21,225 nt of DNA from a virus. Of the stretch, positions 8,453 to 14,960 are shown one piece after another. A model generated the notes under the pieces. The model worked only from the letters and a program-made list of their open reading frames with translations. It did not search any database and was not told where the DNA came from. The stretch lies in the IMG/VR virus record IMGVR_UViG_3300048814_000012, positions 1 to 21,225 of that record; one strand, written 5' to 3'. Within the stretch, counting starts at the first letter, position 1. Every line of letters starts with the position of its first letter. The position numbers were made by a program, and so were the translations under genes.

Positions 8453-8718
8453 TGCTTACGCCTCTTAATGCGTCGTATGGGGTGTGGAGTCCTAGGTAAC
8501 GTGACCATAAGTGGCGCCCCACCATACACAAACTCTGCAGCCACCACAAGAAACACTGCGCCCACCACCAGTGCTACGCCCAATCCAGCGATTATATATA
8601 CACCCGTCGTACACATGGCAGCACCGAAAACCTCTAGCCACTGGCCGAGATTGATAGGTAACTTGTTGGAGGGGCGCTGAAAGTCAGGGAGCTTCAGCCA
8701 TTGCCTGAAGGTTAACAT
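8449..8718 (-). CDS. Small membrane protein (89 aa)
   Basis: Residues about 27-68 form one long or two short hydrophobic segments (EVFGAAMCTTGVYIIAGLGV followed by ALVVGAVFLVVAAEFVYGG). The C-terminus is highly basic (RRIKRRKQ), so it should face the cytoplasm. TAAGGAG lies upstream of ATG 8718. It sits between terminase large subunit and portal and ends in an ATGA overlap with the portal start. No holin family is recognised; a role at the membrane during assembly or lysis is only a guess. Confidence 0.65.
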   Translation of the reverse strand: MLTFRQWLKLPDFQRPSNKLPINLGQWLEVFGAAMCTTGVYIIAGLGVALVVGAVFLVVAAEFVYGGAPLMVTLPRTPHPIRRIKRRKQ

Positions 8719-8727
8719 ACGGGCTCC

Positions 8728-10347
8728 TTAGGTGAACTGATTTGGCGCACAATAGTCTGCTTCCGTAATGAGCTTTGGCTCTCGTATCCCACGCTGAGGT
8801 CCGTGGTCCTGTTCCTCGTAGTCTGTAAGAAATGTAACCTCTGCATACTCCTGCTCAAGGCCCAACTCTTTAGCTCTTTGCAGCGCCATCACGGTGGCAA
8901 CTGCAGCGTCCACATACCCAGTGGACTTCTGATTAACTTTGGTAATGCGGGGCTGCATCGGATCCTTTACCCAGGCGTTGGCCATATGCCGAGCTAGTTC
9001 AGGGTCACCATCATGGTCCAATAATCCCCGCTGTATGTCCTCATAAAGGCGCTGTGTAGACTCAATCATGAGCGCACCTCGCTGAGGAAACGTCACAATG
9101 GGTATTCCCTCGTCCTGAAGTACCTCTAGGTCCGACACCCATAGGGCCGGGTCGCACGCTACTTCGAGAACTTGGTAGTATCCGCACGTTTTACGAAGCT
9201 GATTCATTACCTCGACCCGTGGTACCCGCCATGTGTCGTCCTTGTATGGTTTCTCCCACAGATGTACCATATGAACAAAGGGAACAGGCCGGTCCACAGT
9301 GACAGCGATAAGGACAGTAGCGTCGCCATCATAGCTCCCATCGAACCCCAAAACGACACGATCATGGGCAGGAATATTGTACCCATCTTGGTTGACTAAA
9401 GAGGCCCACAATCCCTGCGGCAGCCAGCGCTCGATGTCCACGAGCACCACCTGATTGAAGTAGAAACGCTTAGCAACATACTCAGGAGTCTCAGGGTCTT
9501 GTATCTCCTGATACAGACGCTCTTCATCCACCCAGTAGGAGTCACCTTTGGCAGTCCTAATAGCCTTGGTAACCTCATCGTGGCTCGTTAAGTCTTGTAC
9601 TTCCGGCGCCTCAAGGTTGTCGTACCATACTCCGTCGATCTCACCCTTCTCAGTGATGGCGGTGTATGTAGACTCAGCTACCGATCCTTCGCCGGGCTTA
9701 TGAGCGTTCGTAATCTCAAGTGTTCTGCCGGACCCGTCCCTAGCCTTTGCAATATTACGCCGGATGACTCGTGCCATCTCGACGCCTTCGTTGTTATGAA
9801 GCCAGTGGTGCGTTTCGTTGAGAATGCAGAAGCTCGGACGGGGACCTTCAAGCGCTCTTGGGCTAGATGTGACAGCTTTGATGACACCTTTACCACCTCG
9901 AACGTATATGATAGTCTTACCGAGATCGACGTGAAACTCTTTCTTGAAAGACGTACTAATCATGCCGGGAAATAGACTAGTGGTGTTGCCGGTTTGCTCC
10001 TCGGATACCGCTGCAATCTGTATGAGTGGCATCGGATGTTGTATCCCAATAGGATACCCGTTGGCGTCCCAACCGCCAAACCGACAAGGACCACAAGCTT
10101 CTATTAATGAGAAAGTCGCCAACAGCGGATCTTTTCCCCAGCCTTTGCAACGGCGGATGACACCACGGCGATACGTAAACTTGCCGTTGTCATCTATCCC
10201 ATACCACACGAGGACCATTCTCGCTTGCTCTGGTGTGTACTTCCACGGAGTGCCAGCGTCCGGGCCGTCCGGCTGTAAAATCCAACGTGTGGCCCAGTCT
10301 AAAATACCCCAACCAAGGGTTCTGTTTTCAGCCGGCAACTGATACAA
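8728..10347 (-). CDS. Terminase large subunit
   Basis: 539 residues; the DNA-packaging motor and nuclease. The start is probably TTG at 10347, with AAGGA 5 bases upstream. The N-terminal ATPase shows a Walker A-like RCKGWGKD at about 67-73 and a Walker B-like FCILNETHHW at 173-182. The C-terminal RNase H-like nuclease supplies acidic residues in GFDGSYDGDAT (Asp336), VACDPALW (Asp399) and GYVDAAVATVMAL near 490. The SPRALEGPRPSF segment is typical of actinophage terminases. It follows the collagen-like gene by about 15 bases. Confidence 0.94.
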   Translation of the reverse strand: MYQLPAENRTLGWGILDWATRWILQPDGPDAGTPWKYTPEQARMVLVWYGIDDNGKFTYRRGVIRRCKGWGKDPLLATFSLIEACGPCRFGGWDANGYPIGIQHPMPLIQIAAVSEEQTGNTTSLFPGMISTSFKKEFHVDLGKTIIYVRGGKGVIKAVTSSPRALEGPRPSFCILNETHHWLHNNEGVEMARVIRRNIAKARDGSGRTLEITNAHKPGEGSVAESTYTAITEKGEIDGVWYDNLEAPEVQDLTSHDEVTKAIRTAKGDSYWVDEERLYQEIQDPETPEYVAKRFYFNQVVLVDIERWLPQGLWASLVNQDGYNIPAHDRVVLGFDGSYDGDATVLIAVTVDRPVPFVHMVHLWEKPYKDDTWRVPRVEVMNQLRKTCGYYQVLEVACDPALWVSDLEVLQDEGIPIVTFPQRGALMIESTQRLYEDIQRGLLDHDGDPELARHMANAWVKDPMQPRITKVNQKSTGYVDAAVATVMALQRAKELGLEQEYAEVTFLTDYEEQDHGPQRGIREPKLITEADYCAPNQFT

Positions 10348-10362
10348 TGCTTTCCTTTCGGG

Positions 10363-10650
10363 TTAAAATGTAAATAGCATAGATGAGTGTTGAGCCGGTG
10401 GTGGTGCAGTTAACCACCCCCCGCCTGAAGCACCCGTAGCGCCGGGAGGGCCAGAGGCACCCGTAGCGCCAGAGGCACCAGTTGTGCCGGCGCCGCCTCC
10501 GCCTCCGGCTGCGTCTACCCACTCAGTACCATTCCATTGGTATGTATTACTGTCCGCTGTAATAGCATATGCTGGTGTGCTGCTAAGGGGAGGAATCTCA
10601 AGCCCAGCCTTAACGGGAGCAGTGAACAGGTAGAGCCGATCTACTTCCAT
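10363..10650 (-). CDS. Small collagen-like protein
   Basis: 95 residues. Residues 1-47 form a small domain ending SNTYQWNGTEWVDA, a motif common near phage fibre repeats. Residues 58-75 are six Gly-X-Y triplets (GAS GAT GAS GPP GAT GAS) flanked by poly-Gly, then a Pro-rich tail. AAGGA lies before ATG 10650. The position between the two terminase genes is unexpected for a fibre or decoration protein. Collagen-like repeats in phages usually occur in surface-exposed trimeric proteins, so a virion surface role is likely but unproven. Confidence 0.7.
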   Translation of the reverse strand: MEVDRLYLFTAPVKAGLEIPPLSSTPAYAITADSNTYQWNGTEWVDAAGGGGGAGTTGASGATGASGPPGATGASGGGWLTAPPPAQHSSMLFTF

Positions 10651-10703
10651 TCAATCCTTCGAATCCAAAACCTGGCATTAGTTTGCCTTTCTACTCCGTT
10701 GCG

Positions 10704-11159
10704 TTACGCCGCCACTGGCGCAACAGGTACTAGTCGTAGTCCTTGGTAACTCTCTTGGATAGCTGCCTTAACAGCTTCCTCTGAATCAGTCTTTTCCAGC
10801 TCTATACGCATCCGGCGTCGGTCGCCCTCAGTTACTCCGAACCTAGCAAGCTGCGAGAGGCAAGCGTTAACTGCCGTGAAAGATATCTGGCCAGTCATAT
10901 GATTCTCTGAGCGCAGAGATAGGTCGAGTGTATCGAGAATAATAAAGGCCATAGCCCAGTCAGACGATGTGTAGTACTGCGCCATACCAGACTCAGCTAG
11001 GGATCCCCATAGGCGGATGACGGACTTAGTCCAACCAACCTTTGCCTCATATGGCAGCTCGACCTTACGGTCCTCTGTCTTCTCAATCTCAGCCTTATGA
11101 TTCCTGCGCCTCGTGGTATCTGAACGTCCAGGTACTGGGCCTCTAGTTGCTACGGTCAT
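10704..11159 (-). CDS. Terminase small subunit
   Basis: 151 residues from ATG 11159 (MTVATRGPVPGRSD). An in-frame ATG six codons upstream is less likely because 11159 forms a TAATG junction with the previous stop. The actinophage small-terminase pattern is clear: RGPVPGRSDTTRRRN near the N-terminus, SLAESGMAQYYTSSDWAMA in the middle, and FGVTEGDRRRMRIELEK near residue 120. It recognises the packaging site and recruits the large subunit. The C-terminus ends in a short Pro/Val/Ala tail. Confidence 0.85.
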   Translation of the reverse strand: MTVATRGPVPGRSDTTRRRNHKAEIEKTEDRKVELPYEAKVGWTKSVIRLWGSLAESGMAQYYTSSDWAMAFIILDTLDLSLRSENHMTGQISFTAVNACLSQLARFGVTEGDRRRMRIELEKTDSEEAVKAAIQESYQGLRLVPVAPVAA

Positions 11160-11389
11160 TAGATTACCTGCGCCCAAGAGTCGGTCGCCCAGAAGGAGAT
11201 ATGAGGTTCATTAGTAAAGCCCCAAGAGTTGTCTGGTACATCTGTTACTGGCAGATCATCCACAGCAGCGGCAAAGTAAAAGCCCGCCAGCGAAACTGGT
11301 AGAGAGTCCACGAATAGTTCAGGAGTATCCCAGGCATGAGCTGGGGTCCAAGCTCCACCACTAGGTAGTTCGTCTGTGTATAAGCTCAT
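11159..11389 (-). CDS. Hypothetical protein (76 aa)
   Basis: Begins MSLYTDELPSGG. It is Trp/Phe/Asp-rich and acidic, with repeated short patterns (ELFVDSLPV, AAVDDLPVTD), probably all-beta. GGAG lies 7 bases before ATG 11389. Its TAA overlaps the terminase small start (TAATG). No family recognised. It is co-transcribed with the packaging genes. Confidence 0.6.
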   Translation of the reverse strand: MSLYTDELPSGGAWTPAHAWDTPELFVDSLPVSLAGFYFAAAVDDLPVTDVPDNSWGFTNEPHISFWATDSWAQVI

Positions 11390-11602
11390 TTATTCTCCGC
11401 CTTCTTGAACATAGGATTGGGCAAGTACTTCACATCCGTCCAATACGCTGTCAATCTCATCGAGCAGATCGTCCGTAAAGACCAACAAAGCACTGGCCTC
11501 TGGGGATCTTTGTGACCTTTCGAGCGCCGTAATTTCCTCGGGGGATGAACTAACAGTGTCCTGTACTGCCTGTTCTTTCTGCTCACGGATCAGTACCGTC
11601 AT
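11390..11602 (-). CDS. Hypothetical acidic protein (70 aa)
   Basis: Start set at ATG 11602 (MTVLIREQKEQ...), because it overlaps the TGA of the zinc-knuckle gene in ATGA and has AAGGGG upstream. The longer ORF reaching 11689 runs over that gene in another frame and is rejected. The protein is helical and acidic, with SSPEEITALERSQRSPE followed by VFTDDLLDEIDSVLDG. No known domain is recognised. Confidence 0.6.
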   Translation of the reverse strand: MTVLIREQKEQAVQDTVSSSPEEITALERSQRSPEASALLVFTDDLLDEIDSVLDGCEVLAQSYVQEGGE

Positions 11603-11709
11603 GCCGGCGCCCCTTCGCAGCAAGATTCCTTGTACCCACATTCGGGACAGCGCCAGTGACACTTCGTGGCGTCGTATACATGCCCGCACAAGTCACAAGC
11701 TCGGATCAT
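11599..11709 (-). CDS. Zinc-knuckle mini-protein (36 aa)
   Basis: A 36-codon gene, too short for usual gene callers. It reads MIRACDLCGHVYD, then KCHWRCPECGYKESCCEG. Two CxxC pairs (Cys5/Cys8 and Cys21/Cys24) plus Cys17, Cys30 and Cys31 suit one zinc site, perhaps two. Both ends show coupling: its ATG overlaps the stop of the HNH-like remnant and its TGA overlaps the next ATG, both as ATGA. Purine-rich AGAAAG lies 8 bases before the start. Zinc ribbons of this size usually bind nucleic acid or protein. Function unknown. Confidence 0.6.
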   Translation of the reverse strand: MIRACDLCGHVYDATKCHWRCPECGYKESCCEGAPA

Positions 11710-11798
11710 CGGTTACACTTTCTGCTATTACAAGAACCATGCATTAACTGGAAGTTCTCCATGAGATCAGGACCACCATTAGACAGTGTATCTCTCAG
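11706..11798 (-). pseudogene. HNH endonuclease C-terminal remnant
   Basis: An open frame of 30 codons with no ATG at its head contains SNGGPD, MENFQLMHGSCN and SRKCNR, the second half of an HNH nuclease (GG-D-N-H-CN-K). A TGA at 11799-11801 closes the frame upstream. A DHG-bearing segment lies in another frame around 11813-11830, with spacing that does not fit an intact motif. I read this as a frameshifted gene. Its stop still overlaps the next start (ATGA). HNH proteins near terminase genes often help cos packaging, so loss of this one would matter. Confidence 0.5.
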
Positions 11799-11928
11799 TC
11801 ATGGCGGGCACCATGGTCCTTTCGTATCTGAGTGTCAAACAAAGCTCTATGGTATCCAAACTAGATACAAACAATACCTTCTATGGTCTGTCCCCGGCCG
11901 GGCCCGCCAGGAGAGGACTGGCAGCGCC

Positions 11929-11979
11929 CTGACCAGGGGGAACGCTGCTCCTACTCAGGTGGCAGCGAACGGGGGTCAG
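11929..11979. repeat. Nested GC-rich hairpin
   Basis: CTGACC (11929-11934) pairs with GGTCAG (11974-11979), enclosing CGCTGC (11943-11948) paired with GCAGCG (11962-11967). The loop is 13 bases. TCTGACCAGG recurs at 11991, so CTGACC may itself be a repeated element. A structured site here would suit terminase or another DNA-binding protein. Confidence 0.45.
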
Positions 11980-12091
11980 AAATAATGGCCTCTGACCAGG
12001 ACTTATATAGCAAAACCGGTATCGACATTTAGAGGCCCTACAACCCGTATCCGATTGCTGGTGAGTCGGGCGTGGAAAAACAAACAAGACC

Positions 12092-12115
12092 ATAGGGGTT
12101 AAGGTACCCCCCTAT
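12092..12115. terminator. Hairpin, possible terminator
   Basis: ATAGGGG (12092-12098) pairs with CCCCTAT (12109-12115) across a 10-base loop. No long T run follows on either strand, so termination is uncertain. It could alternatively be a protein-binding palindrome. Confidence 0.3.
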
Positions 12116-12143
12116 AGTATATACATACATATATAGATGACAC

Positions 12144-12279
12144 ATAGATAGAGGTTAACTGAGGTACTATCTATAGAACATAATGACATTCTATAGATGG
12201 TATCATGGTGACCATCTATAGAATGTGGCATGGTATCATGGTGACCATCCTTTATAGATGGTTTCATGGCCACCATCTA
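12144..12279. repeat. Cluster of four inverted repeats
   Basis: (a) ATAGATAG (12144-12151) with CTATCTAT (12167-12174). (b) 12186-12201 with 12211-12226, perfect 16-bp arms around the 9-base spacer ATCATGGTG. (c) ATGGT (12230-12234) with ACCAT (12244-12248), around the same spacer. (d) TAGATGGT (12255-12262) with ACCATCTA (12272-12279), around TTCATGGCC. Units b, c and d share the arm core ATGGT/ACCAT and a 9-base spacer, so they are copies of one element. Strand-symmetric sites like this suit a dimeric DNA-binding protein or cruciforms at an origin. Confidence 0.75.
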
Positions 12280-12454
12280 CAAAAGCCTTATTTTATATGG
12301 TCTTTCTCATGTTGTGTCACAACATAACACAATACATTGTGTGTATGTAGAGATAACCCTTATATAATATGGTGTTTGTATGTGTGTGTGGTTATGTAGG
12401 ATGGTTCATGGCAGTTATGATGACAGTATCCTGACACGATACTTCATACCACTG

Positions 12455-12501
12455 CACACACACAACACACACACACACACAACACACACAACACACACAA
12501 C
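12455..12501. repeat. CA dinucleotide tract
   Basis: About 47 bases of CA repeats interrupted by CAA. A TG-rich stretch (about 12339-12400) upstream is partly complementary. Such tracts are uncommon in phages; they may slip during replication or sequencing. Confidence 0.85.
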
Positions 12502-12530
12502 TATATGCTGTCATTAGCGTTGTCAGACTG

Positions 12531-12637
12531 ACGCCGCCAGAGCGGGCCCCGCTATGTCGAGGGCGTGGAGGGCGAGGACGCCTCCTCGACTCGGGGCAGG
12601 GGAGCCGAGGACGACGACGACGAGTCACACAACACAC
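12531..12637. other. GC-rich anomalous block
   Basis: Composition changes abruptly to GC-rich, with AGCGGG/CCCGCT arms at 12541-12553, GAGGGCG repeats and a GAC run near 12611-12622. The single minus-strand ORF across it gives Arg/Pro-rich then Cys/Val-rich text and is not protein-like. It may be a structured site, a foreign insertion or an assembly artefact. Confidence 0.45.
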
Positions 12638-12675
12638 GACACTATTATTGCGACAGTGTACAAGACACTAGATTG

Positions 12676-12701
12676 ACCATATACCATATGGTGTGTATGG
12701 T
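12676..12701. repeat. Palindrome ACCATATGGT with outer arms
   Basis: A perfect 10-bp palindrome (12683-12692) lies between ACCATA (12676-12681) and TATGGT (12696-12701). The ACCAT/ATGGT core is the one found in the 12186-12279 repeats, so it may be a further copy of that element. Confidence 0.5.
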
Positions 12702-12722
12702 AAGCAACGCCTGCAGATTGCC

Positions 12723-12731
12723 CACCGCTAG
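12723..12731 (+). repeat. CACCGCTAG site 1
   Basis: Exact 9-mer, noncoding, 22 bases beyond the stop codon of the minus-strand HNH fusion gene. It is the leftmost copy; none occurs in 1-12722. Confidence 0.75.
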
Positions 12732-12752
12732 AACTATCTTGCTATAAAGGCC

Positions 12753-13892
12753 TTATATAACGGTGGCTTTATAGGCAACTTTGGCAGTACCGATTTGGTG
12801 AATATCTTCCAGCATTTGTGCCTGATCTAGTTTCTGCAGGGCATCGTGGCCACAGGTCGCAAACCACTTCGGAATCAACACATAAGCTTGCTCACCATAA
12901 TACTCATAAAAACCTTGAGTCATTTCGGTTTGTGCGCCCCAAGTAACATGATCGTACAGATTGCCCTTTGGAATCGGCGTTATTTGCGTTTCACGTTGTG
13001 TCCCGTTAGCGACAGTACAATGTCCGCCTAAGATATTCTGATCCGGTGGACTTAGGAGCGCCCAGGGCTTACTTTCCGCAGAATCAGTTTCTGCAGATTG
13101 TGGCACTTCAAAAGCCCAGTAGAGGCAACCAAAGTTGTAGAGAGCTTGTCTCATAAGGTCATAATCGTTAATATCGACAGTAGCAGCGCCAATAAGTTCA
13201 AATCCCAAAGGATTAGGCTGGGAACACGCCGAGATTACGGTAGAAAGCTGCAATCCGCTGTCAGGACCCCCAGTGAGCTGATAATAGAAGTCGGACGTGA
13301 CCGTATCGCCAGGATACGTATAATCGACGCCAGCAATAAGCGCCCAGATCTGCGCAGCATGTATGATGCCTGCGATAGTACAGTCACCGATACTGTCATT
13401 GCACGCCATAGGATATTGCAGGTTCTCGCCATATCTAAATGGTTTGTCCGTGCTAGGAAGATCCGAAAGTACACCGTATGTAGCCAGAGGACGAATTAGA
13501 TCGGGTATAGTCTCTGCCAGTGCGCCAAACTTACCGAATACTCCACCGCTAGAGTTATTGGCAGTCTTAGGCGCAATACCTACCGATTCTGCCCATGCAA
13601 GATTCTCACTAGCTTTAACCATTTTAACGCCTTTCATCATGTTGCATGTTAGATGAGCTGCTGCGAGGTTATTGTCATTGTCACTGCCACCATTAGTTCT
13701 AGCTATGATATGGTCCACACTATCGGCCCCATATCTACCGCATAGGTAGCATGTATAATTGTCACGCTGTAATATACGAGATCGTGTCACACCCCAACCC
13801 TTAAGGTAAGGTAATGTCACTCCAATGCTAGGACATCTCTCACCGCTAGCATGTACGTTACCACATCGACAGGATCTCGGTAGCCTAGCCAT
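12753..13892 (-). CDS. HNH endonuclease fused to a papain-like cysteine-peptidase domain
   Basis: 379 residues, ATG 13892 in a TAATG junction. Residues 1-20 carry Cys8, Cys10 and Cys20. Residues 40-90 are an HNH nuclease: CYLCG (48-52), SVDHIIARTNGGSD (58-71, catalytic His61), Asn75, and HLTCNMMKG (80-88). Residues about 130-345 resemble a C39/papain-like domain seen in phages: NDSIGDCTIAGIIHA places a nucleophile at Cys171, LGGHCTVANG gives His291, and VTWGAQTEMTQGFYEYYGEQAYVLI (reported in parts: VTWG 316-319, FYEYYGEQAY 328-337) is the family ending. HNH enzymes nick or cut DNA; the peptidase part may be active or only a fold. Third gene of the P2 operon. Confidence 0.78.
   Translation of the reverse strand: MARLPRSCRCGNVHASGERCPSIGVTLPYLKGWGVTRSRILQRDNYTCYLCGRYGADSVDHIIARTNGGSDNDNNLAAAHLTCNMMKGVKMVKASENLAWAESVGIAPKTANNSSGGVFGKFGALAETIPDLIRPLATYGVLSDLPSTDKPFRYGENLQYPMACNDSIGDCTIAGIIHAAQIWALIAGVDYTYPGDTVTSDFYYQLTGGPDSGLQLSTVISACSQPNPLGFELIGAATVDINDYDLMRQALYNFGCLYWAFEVPQSAETDSAESKPWALLSPPDQNILGGHCTVANGTQRETQITPIPKGNLYDHVTWGAQTEMTQGFYEYYGEQAYVLIPKWFATCGHDALQKLDQAQMLEDIHQIGTAKVAYKATVI
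13538..13560. repeat. 23-bp exact repeat, copy A (includes CACCGCTAG site 2, 13544-13552)
   Basis: Identical to 14635-14657. This copy lies inside the HNH fusion gene, encoding the NNSSGGV region on the opposite strand. The CACCGCTAG core is the shared motif; seven flanking bases on each side are also kept, apart from those within the core. Confidence 0.8.
13841..13849 (+). repeat. CACCGCTAG site 3
   Basis: Inside the HNH fusion gene near its start; antisense to it, where it encodes the HASGER segment. Reading frame differs from site 4. Confidence 0.75.
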
Positions 13893-14137
13893 TAGACGAG
13901 TCTACGGCTACGCTTATACGCACAAGGTTCGCAGCGGATAGTGCCTTTGACACAAGTACTGACAAGACAATCGAAGCATAGCCTAGGAGTATTGCTGTAC
14001 TCTAGCCTATTACCGGCATCATAATATTCAGCCTCAGGATCATCCCATTTAGCGTCAGGCGGTCGATACAAGTTAACAGTGTCTTCGTCTTGTTCTAAGC
14101 TAGCAGTAAGACCTTCAGTATCCTCTAAAGATATCAT
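13892..14137 (-). CDS. Small Cys-rich protein, zinc-finger-like (81 aa)
   Basis: An acidic N-terminal half (MISLEDTEGLTASLEQDEDT) is followed by RLCFDCLVSTCVKGTIRCEPC, four to five Cys in CxxC-x4-C-x6-CxxC spacing, and a basic tail YKRSRRLV. This looks like a small zinc site for nucleic-acid or protein contact. ATG 14137 overlaps the previous TGA in ATGA. It is the middle gene of the P2 operon. No family recognised. Confidence 0.65.
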   Translation of the reverse strand: MISLEDTEGLTASLEQDEDTVNLYRPPDAKWDDPEAEYYDAGNRLEYSNTPRLCFDCLVSTCVKGTIRCEPCAYKRSRRLV

Positions 14138-14556
14138 GACACTGGACCTGTCTTAATTAGGGACTTCTTCCAAGCTACGTAATCACCATGAGTCTGCCAT
14201 TTACCGTGAGTGTATTCTTTCAAACACTCACCGCAAAGTCCTTTGACTACCTTAGGTAGTGCGGGCTGACCACAAGCTAAACAGTCCACGAGCGAGGTAG
14301 TTCTACCTGGTTTAGGCGATGTATCCAGCAAGAATGCGCAGATGTTGACAGCCGATTGCAGACTTTTGACTGCCTGTCTAAGCTGTTTGCATATACCTAC
14401 ATCTACCTGCTTGTGAAACGGATCTGGATCACGAGAGTTATTGGGCTGATCATCTCGGGCGAGAATCTCCAGCAAATCACTGTCCTTTATCCTCACCGCT
14501 AGCTTTCGCAGCGTTCTGAGATTATCTAGGACTTCCTGCTCATCGTAGGGTTTCAT
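14134..14556 (-). CDS. Helical protein with C-terminal zinc ribbon (140 aa)
   Basis: Residues 1-85 are helical and rich in Leu, Arg and Asp. Residues about 92-115 hold CLACGQPALPKVVKGLCGEC, two CxxC pairs typical of a treble-clef or zinc-ribbon. First gene of the P2 operon; ATG 14556 overlaps the stop of a 4-codon upstream ORF. The repeated Cys-pair theme runs through all three genes of this operon, hinting at DNA-linked functions. No known family is recognised. Confidence 0.68.
   Translation of the reverse strand: MKPYDEQEVLDNLRTLRKLAVRIKDSDLLEILARDDQPNNSRDPDPFHKQVDVGICKQLRQAVKSLQSAVNICAFLLDTSPKPGRTTSLVDCLACGQPALPKVVKGLCGECLKEYTHGKWQTHGDYVAWKKSLIKTGPVS
14494..14502 (+). repeat. CACCGCTAG site 4
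   Basis: Within the 140-residue gene, antisense. There it encodes the LAV codons of KLAVRIK, a different frame from sites 2 and 3. Confidence 0.75.
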
Positions 14557-14632
14557 GGCGGGCGCATTCCTCCTCTATACTCCAACCTATCATCTGTCAT
14601 ACACTTTGTCAAATGCGATACCGATGACCTGC
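14553..14632 (-). promoter_or_regulatory. Promoter P2 with conserved leader and 4-codon upstream ORF
   Basis: Minus strand: box TATATGCAGGT (ends at 14627), 14 bases, TTGACA (14612-14607), 17 bases, TAGGTT (14589-14584), then GGAGTATAGAGGAGGAAT. The next ATG (14567) begins M-R-P-P-stop, and its TGA overlaps the true ATG at 14556. The ribosome site is well placed for the short ORF, so the main gene may depend on re-initiation. Confidence 0.8.
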
Positions 14633-14634
14633 AT

Positions 14635-14657
14635 ATACTCCACCGCTAGAGTTATTG
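14635..14657. repeat. 23-bp exact repeat, copy B (includes CACCGCTAG site 5, 14641-14649)
   Basis: Identical to 13538-13560. This copy is noncoding, immediately upstream of the conserved box of P2. Confidence 0.8.
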
Positions 14658-14685
14658 CCGGTCCGACACTAGGGTAACGAGAACG

Positions 14686-14960
14686 CCCGTCATCGCTGAG
14701 TCACCACCATCTCTTACATACTGTCAGCTGGGAAGACACCTTCCCATTAGCTACCAGCACATGTGTATTCCTCAAAATCCCTCAAAATCCCTGCCCAGAC
14801 TGCCGGAAAGAAGCAGGTCAGCCCCGTCATCGCTGAGTCACCACCATCTCTTACATACTGTCAGCTGGGAAGACACCTTCCCATTAGCTACCAGCACATG
14901 TGTATTCCTCAAAATCCCTCAAAATCCCTGCCCAGACTGCCGGAAAGAAGCAGGTCAGCC
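14686..14960. repeat. Perfect tandem duplication, 2 x 137 bp
   Basis: Copy 1 spans 14686-14822 and copy 2 spans 14823-14959; all positions I compared are identical. Each copy contains TGGGAAG-ACAC-CTTCCCA, a perfect 7-bp hairpin (14729-14746 and 14866-14883), and an internal direct repeat CTCAAAATCC x 2. Perfect identity suggests recent duplication or active maintenance. Confidence 0.93.

Larger units (their letters stand above)
11799..12752. other. Repeat-rich region without genes
   Basis: About 950 bases with no convincing coding frame on either strand. It holds, left to right, a GC-rich palindrome CCCGGCCGGG (11893-11902), a nested hairpin, a G/C-stem hairpin, a cluster of long AT-rich inverted repeats, GT-rich then CA-rich tracts, a GC-rich block and a palindrome. 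It lies directly upstream of the packaging operon on the minus strand. Candidate roles are the packaging site (cos or pac), a replication origin, or a terminator and promoter region. Confidence 0.7.

Noticed and set aside
10655-10672. TTCGAATCC, resembling a tRNA T-loop
   Set aside because: No anticodon or D-arm partner and no acceptor stem could be found around it; it lies in a short gap before the collagen-like gene.
11834-11839. TTGACA on the minus strand, a possible promoter for the packaging operon
   Set aside because: No TAGGTT or other -10 at 16-18 bases, and no conserved leader; may still be chance.
12392-12637. Minus-strand ORF of 81 codons over the CA and GC-rich blocks
   Set aside because: Its Arg/Pro and Cys/Val runs come from simple repeats; no start signal or protein-like pattern.
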